50,664 bases of DNA from Verrucomicrobiota bacterium (GTDB lineage: Bacteria; Verrucomicrobiota; Verrucomicrobiia; Limisphaerales; UBA8199): positions 1-50,664 of the forward strand of contig PSRM01000247.1 in assembly GCA_003176045.1 (NCBI GenBank), read 5' to 3'. The notes under the pieces are model-generated. The model worked only from the letters and a program-made list of their open reading frames with translations. It made no database searches and had not been told where the DNA came from. Positions within the stretch are counted from its first letter, which is position 1, and each line of letters opens with the position of its first letter. Both the position numbers and the translations under genes were made by a program. Shown one piece after another: positions 47,601 to 50,664 of the stretch.

Positions 47601-48679
47601 TGCTGCGGGCCTAAGATTTCCTCAGCAAGTTTCACCATGTCCTCAGGAGACAAAGCGCCCAGGCGGAGAGGGTCTTCCAGACGAGCCTCGTAACCATTCC
47701 AAAACAGTTGGCTCTTTACCGCTTCCATCGCGTGTGGGCGTGTAGCCACGAGCAAACGGATAGACTTGGTCCGAGATGCCGCCCGAGCAACATCAGCAAC
47801 CGCCGCATCCAGGCGGTGTGCGTCATCCACAATCAGCAACAGTTCTTTCTCCCTCGACAGGAAGTCAGCTTGATCCTCGAGCAATCTACTCCTCGTCAGG
47901 CTTAGGAAACGAACTCGTACCGGATACTCCGACGATCCCTCGACACGCCGCGCAAGCTCCAGGAGCAGGCGGCTCTTCCCCTGACCCCCGGCACCACTGA
48001 AGATTAAGGCGCGACCGACTCCCTCACGCGCGAAAGCCAGCAATCTGGTCAGTGCATGTTCTCTGGCAATAATAGGAGATCGATGATGAAACACCCGGTC
48101 GCGTAGGAGATCATCCTTGAAGAATTCTTCCCAGTTTAGCAACGGCTGATCGCCCCACCTAAATAGGCGCTTTACCCAATCGTCGCGATGGAAGAACCGC
48201 CTCACCAGGTTAATTCCATTTTCCATCGGCTCAATCTTTTGCGTCTCCGTCGTCAGCCGGGAACCGTCCCACGGATGTAGCCATTTAGGGCGAGCCAGGA
48301 TATCCAAAGTCCGAGCGCTCAAACCGCAGGTCACAACCAGCACGTAATGGTCAGCCTTCGGAAATCCAGCCTCAGCGTCACTTACCACCTTACGCGCGTC
48401 ATCTTCTCCGAAGCTCTGAACCCTTTTGCACTGGAACAACCATTCTTCGCCTCGATCGGTCTTTGCACGGACATCGATCCCCCGTTGAGAACGGCGTCCG
48501 CCAAGTTGGCGCACCGCAGAAATAACTGTTTGTTCGCCTTGGTTACCCTCATGCTCGCATCTTACGTGCGGGCGGAGATTAAGAAGTGCGACGCAATACT
48601 CCTCAAAGGTTGTGTCGTCCAATTCCTCCCAGAACGGAAGTGTCATTGGAACAGATGCAGTTGATCGGCTTGCAGTCAT
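44666..48679 (-). CDS. STAND-type NTPase with N-terminal Mrr-like nuclease domain, candidate antiviral (Avs-like) protein
   Basis: 1337 residues from ATG at 48679. Other starts are TTG at 48724 and ATG at 48646. Residues about 15-130 look like an Mrr-type PD-(D/E)XK nuclease: FEEYCVALLNL, D69 in RGIDVRAKTD and the QCK core (Q83, K85) in EEWLFQCKRV. A P-loop domain follows: Walker A SGAGGQGKSRLLLEL (229-236), Walker B LLLIVDDAHRLD (D285, D286) and a sensor-like LLVATRP. The remaining 900 residues are helical-repeat-like (LNELAASVIGSSAIEVAEDL and on), suited to recognising a ligand. Nuclease-STAND-repeat order and length fit Avs-type defence proteins that sense a phage protein and cut DNA. No close family is named with certainty. 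It is divergent from the AAA/DUF4143 gene, with only 62 bp between starts. Confidence 0.82.
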   Translation of the reverse strand: MTASRSTASVPMTLPFWEELDDTTFEEYCVALLNLRPHVRCEHEGNQGEQTVISAVRQLGGRRSQRGIDVRAKTDRGEEWLFQCKRVQSFGEDDARKVVSDAEAGFPKADHYVLVVTCGLSARTLDILARPKWLHPWDGSRLTTETQKIEPMENGINLVRRFFHRDDWVKRLFRWGDQPLLNWEEFFKDDLLRDRVFHHRSPIIAREHALTRLLAFAREGVGRALIFSGAGGQGKSRLLLELARRVEGSSEYPVRVRFLSLTRSRLLEDQADFLSREKELLLIVDDAHRLDAAVADVARAASRTKSIRLLVATRPHAMEAVKSQLFWNGYEARLEDPLRLGALSPEDMVKLAEEILGPQQSLHASRLAGLADRCPLLVVVGGTLLKAGQLGRSITDREEFRERVFKGFRQDFLRQQPEDKREKIDRLIQVLSFVSPATKGESLNELAASVIGSSAIEVAEDLEHLKAAGLVIENREGVRLYPDLFADAVLLNSCLDRSNQTSFFSKTLLEKISLSEFPAVMRNVAQADWEARSRKEARNSLFTPIWEQFLTSFKAGAWPDRSEGLSDFIERMFEREKSAPKPDRSTMLAQWASSSVFLPERTLELAKVAIETGQSGAMQDPDAHKAARLEICAALPPMLAPIVSWHPEFAAEALNLLWSLDVGDTAPISSNAANPVTAIATAASFDVHRHPTAAAPVVAWLEQKLSQPEAVDRIRQTPWILAALLKPFFERIIEHQWATANTWHVQPVRVPVAATRPLRQRALAISERFVLSQEKELAIAALPVLKEALSPIHGKFGADPSPADYEAWRPDRMDALKIFKHALEVHQNSTDLLLQLRKALLDRFAYDPDPQMKRACKEVIDSVPDSFDLRVARVLTSWSHDEIHVGPGPNLDAELAESEKLWGEFCRNVAQEVVTRFPDARALCKFLCEQSKELGRDNASFQANSILAPVAALSVSWCAELLTELTTAEDGSLDHFLWPVLHKAIPDAPIQYREALDYIVARGRSQQACALIGFLGWKRTHGGGLKDFEREVVMRLAERPEEPVVLQLASTVGLHFRQDPGWALTILSQLKPKEERSTAAILEALDDLNAAELDEGATLLVAKCFENAGERILKDPFSTPHLVQNLGQKFPKQLYEHLRNLVDQSVSEGHGGRGLSHGIDDVSVGSLGDTGYLAGEIAEQWGKALAGGPDEQARLSLTRCLLWSVALAVEARLKTLIERCQNSRELRLAARLAAPQGTAFVFRFPNLIRLLLMRGKELGAVEDIRETLYLSACGGGRSFTGGQLDPEYHYISAQAQDLANRYKDDAVLAPFYRAIFESERISMKRYQDLFQEEEETA

Positions 48680-48741
48680 TCTGCCCGTATTCAAAAACAT
48701 AATGCTTGTAAAATAGGAATTCAACTCCTAATTTGCAGTCC
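48680..48741. promoter_or_regulatory. short divergent promoter region
   Basis: 62 bp between the chosen STAND and AAA/DUF4143 starts. It contains AT-rich caaaaacataatgcttgtaa, in which cataat and aaaatag could be -10-like on opposite strands. Both promoters must lie here or overlap the coding starts, suggesting joint control. Confidence 0.4.
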
Positions 48742-49935
48742 GTGTCTGAAGAAATCGCCAGAATTTACCCGCGACTGAGGCTCCTAAACCTCCTCGACGA
48801 AGGTTTAAAGCGCCAGCCAATAACATTGCTCCTAGGCCCTCGCCAGTGCGGCAAGACTACGCTGGCTCGCTTTTACGAAGGACGGCCGGATACCACCTGG
48901 TTTGACATGGAGAACTATGTCCATCGCAGTCGGCTTGAGGATAACCTAATGGGGACATTAGGCAATTTGCGGGGACTGGTCGTGATTGATGAGGTTCAAA
49001 TTGTTCCACAAGTATTCCCGTTGTTACGAGTTCTGGCGGATCGGCCAGAGATGCCTGCAAAGTTTCTCCTTCTGGGGAGCGCTTCGCCGCGGCTTATTCG
49101 CCAGGCGTCCGAGACCTTGGCTGGCAGAGTCTTTCGGATCGAGATGTCCGGGTTCACGGGCAGCGAAGTTGGACATCACCACCAGCAGACTCTCTGGCTT
49201 CGGGGAGGCTTTCCGAAATCTTTTTTGGCTGGGAGCGACGGGGATTCTATGAAATGGCGGCGTGATTTCGTGAGCGATTTTCTTCAACGGGACCTTCCGG
49301 CTTTGGCGGAGAGCCGAATCAGTCCACAGCAATTGCGGCGGTTGCTCCTGGTCCTCGCCAACTGCAACGGTCAGGTAATCAATGCATCCGCCATTGGAAG
49401 GGACATCGGGGTCGATTTTAAAACCGTCCAGCGCTATCTCGATGTCCTCGAAGGGGCCTACATCATTCGGACAATCTCGCCATTCTTTATCAACGTGGCG
49501 AAACGGGTGCGCAAGAGCCCCAAGCTCTATTTCCGCGATACCGGCCTGCTGCATGCCCTGTTAGGCCTGGAAACCAACGAGCAGGTCCAAACCTGGCTCC
49601 GCATGGGCTTTTCTTGGGAGAGCTTTTGCGTAGAGCATTTGATTCATGATGCTGGCCTGGCAGGCGAAGACTGTTTCCACTTTTCGGTACAAGGAGGTGC
49701 CGAGATTGAATTGGTAACGAGAGTTGGTGGCTTTGCTTACGGATTCGACTGCAAGCATGCAGATTTGCCCAAAGTGACCAGGGCCATGCGAGACGTTGCG
49801 CAGGATCTCGGTTTGAAGCGAGTCTTCGCTGTCTATCCGGGCGCAGATACTTTCACCATGGACGATTCGGAACGTTTTGTTGCTCTCGCGTGGCGAGACG
49901 TAATTACATGCCGGACTTTGCTTGGTGCCGTTTGA
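48742..49935 (+). CDS. AAA-14/DUF4143 family ATP-binding protein
   Basis: 397 residues from GTG at 48742 (VSEEIARIYPRLRLLNLLDE); a TTG three codons earlier is possible. AAA domain: Walker A GPRQCGKTT (about 32-40), Walker B GLVVIDEVQ (78-86), sensor LLLGSASPRL. It is followed by a winged-helix/DUF4143 part (VINASAIGRDIGVDFKTVQR, RVRKSPKLYFRDTGLLHALL). The end has a PD-(D/E)XK-like core (GGAEIELVTR, then FDCKHAD). Proteins of this class are widespread and of unclear role. Divergent arrangement with the STAND gene suggests, but does not show, joint function. Confidence 0.88.
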   Translation: MSEEIARIYPRLRLLNLLDEGLKRQPITLLLGPRQCGKTTLARFYEGRPDTTWFDMENYVHRSRLEDNLMGTLGNLRGLVVIDEVQIVPQVFPLLRVLADRPEMPAKFLLLGSASPRLIRQASETLAGRVFRIEMSGFTGSEVGHHHQQTLWLRGGFPKSFLAGSDGDSMKWRRDFVSDFLQRDLPALAESRISPQQLRRLLLVLANCNGQVINASAIGRDIGVDFKTVQRYLDVLEGAYIIRTISPFFINVAKRVRKSPKLYFRDTGLLHALLGLETNEQVQTWLRMGFSWESFCVEHLIHDAGLAGEDCFHFSVQGGAEIELVTRVGGFAYGFDCKHADLPKVTRAMRDVAQDLGLKRVFAVYPGADTFTMDDSERFVALAWRDVITCRTLLGAV

Positions 49936-50042
49936 CTTTCTATGAATCCATTACCTCAAGGCCCGTGCCAGATCGGTCAGTGCGCCTGCTCCTATTCATT
50001 CGAACGCTCCAACACACGGGCCAACCACATCCAGGGCGAGTG

Positions 50043-50165
50043 TCACGCAGTCCCCACTATTTGCACTTTCTCATTCGCCAGCAGGTTGGATACATAAATC
50101 CACCTGCCTATTTTCAGACGCTCTGCGATCCACTTAAGGGTCATCGTCGTTTCCCGGCGCAACCG
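50043..50165 (-). pseudogene. tail of a REP-associated (TnpREP/RAYT-like) transposase
   Basis: The minus strand reads RLRRETTMTLKWIAERLKIG, then RWIYVSNLLANEK and a stop at 50043. In the family the end is typically ..LRRETT.TLKWIA.RL.MG.W.YVSNLL.., from memory. A stop codon lies directly before RLRRE, so only this C-terminal helical piece survives; the catalytic Y1/HUH domain is gone. Such transposases are thought to move REP-type palindromic elements, which are abundant elsewhere in the window. Confidence 0.6.
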
Positions 50166-50338
50166 TCATGTCAATGAAATCATTTCCTTATCGGCTTTGG
50201 GCCTGTTTCGCAACTCGCTTTCGCGCCACCTTGCCTATTAGCTCAGTGCTCCCCTCTCAATTCAATCGCTACAGCCTGCACAGGCCGACTGGGCTGGTCT
50301 CATTTTTTGCGCAGTCAATAACCGACTCTCACGTGCTT

Positions 50339-50422
50339 GGACGGATCTATCCGTCCACTGGACGGATCGCTGGACGGATAAAAAGTCGAAAACACCTCGT
50401 ATTTACCGAGCCGTGGACGGAT
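50339..50422. repeat. cluster of ggacggat motifs with one palindrome
   Basis: ggacggat at 50339-50346, its reverse complement atccgtcc at 50349-50356 (forming an 18-bp palindrome), then ggacggat at 50360, 50372 and 50415. It could be an operator array, an attachment or origin-like site, or a decayed repeat. Confidence 0.6.
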
Positions 50423-50664
50423 GGGCGTTGAGTGTCCACCCTGGAAACAGCCGTAACCTTAATCTTGATCCTCATTCCCCTCCAGACTCTGTTCCCTCCG
50501 ACCGCCCGGACTTTTTGTCCGCCCTCCGACGAGCATCAGACTTTCTCTTTCCGCCATTTGACAATTCCCTAACCCTGCACGAATTTCTTCCGCCTGCTTT
50601 TCGCAGGTCTGGCGCTGGCCCAGCCCACGCGTGGGTAAGAGCGGGGTTGTCCTGGCTAGCCTCC

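Larger units (their letters stand above)
49936..50664. other. right-end region without an intact gene
   Basis: No complete gene is recognised. It contains a transposase tail remnant at 50043-50165 and the ggacggat cluster at 50339-50422. The final 200 bp are C/T-rich and show nothing clear. Confidence 0.5.

Noticed and set aside
48680..48724. TTG start for the STAND gene at 48724
   Set aside because: Would leave almost no space to the divergent gene; ATG at 48679 is preferred, though 48646 remains possible.
50168..50431. 87-codon plus-strand frame near the right end
   Set aside because: Runs through the ggacggat cluster and has no protein-like pattern.

Overview
The window comes from a GC-rich bacterial chromosome (high 50s % GC by eye). 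Three things point to the Verrucomicrobiota, perhaps a Pedosphaera/Limisphaerales-like lineage: the gene styles (PocR-AraC regulator, BadF-type sugar kinase, large ManA-like cupin protein, Uma2 and Rpn/DUF4351 remnants), the very repeat-rich spacers, and the TnpREP-type transposase tail. This placement is inference; no rRNA or tRNA gene was recognised.

Layout. 0-1.5 kb: N-terminal part of a class III aminotransferase running off the left edge, and queE, both on the minus strand and both carrying the same small repeat inside the coding sequence. 1.7-4.8 kb: plus-strand gdhA and one or two genes of unknown function. 4.8-9.2 kb: an Rpn/DUF4351-like pseudogene, then a minus-strand group trpB > ABC-F ATPase > small frameshifted gene. 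9.2-12.3 kb: a secreted heparinase II/III-like lyase and bioD on the plus strand. 12.3-15.5 kb: a minus-strand two-component pair (kinase with a FixL-like PAS domain, NarL-type regulator) and a PocR-AraC regulator. 15.8-17.4 kb: small hypothetical genes, including a DNA-binding-like ORF followed by a TIR/deoxyribosyltransferase-like protein. 17.6-25.4 kb: minus-strand pyruvate:ferredoxin oxidoreductase, an ADP-forming acyl-CoA ligase fused to a GNAT acetyltransferase, and a rhomboid protease. The first two together would turn pyruvate into acetate with ATP formation. 25.9-33.6 kb: carbohydrate genes (BadF-type kinase, ManA-like isomerase, mutarotase-like protein, sugar-porter MFS) mixed with a ribbon-helix-helix antitoxin and a Uma2 protein. 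34-42.5 kb: a frameshifted DUF2339 membrane protein, a VOC protein, two related membrane proteins, a CYTH protein, a single-domain response regulator, a degenerate zincin-like protein and an ATP-binding-regulator remnant. 43.1-50.7 kb: a lipoprotein pair, then a large STAND-type NTPase with an N-terminal Mrr-like nuclease domain, divergent from an AAA/DUF4143 ATPase. This is the best candidate for an anti-phage system. A transposase tail remnant follows.

The most striking property of the window is its repeat load. More than twenty short tandem arrays, mostly with a 7-bp unit but some with 9- or 12-bp units, and several families of palindromic dispersed elements lie between genes and also inside coding sequences. 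They sit in frame in queE, the ABC-F gene, bioD, the pyruvate oxidoreductase and the acyl-CoA ligase, and one apparently breaks the frame in DUF2339. The arrays have many different unit sequences but a shared unit length, which suggests a common process rather than a single mobile sequence. The 43.1-50.3 kb segment has none of them, consistent with more recent arrival.
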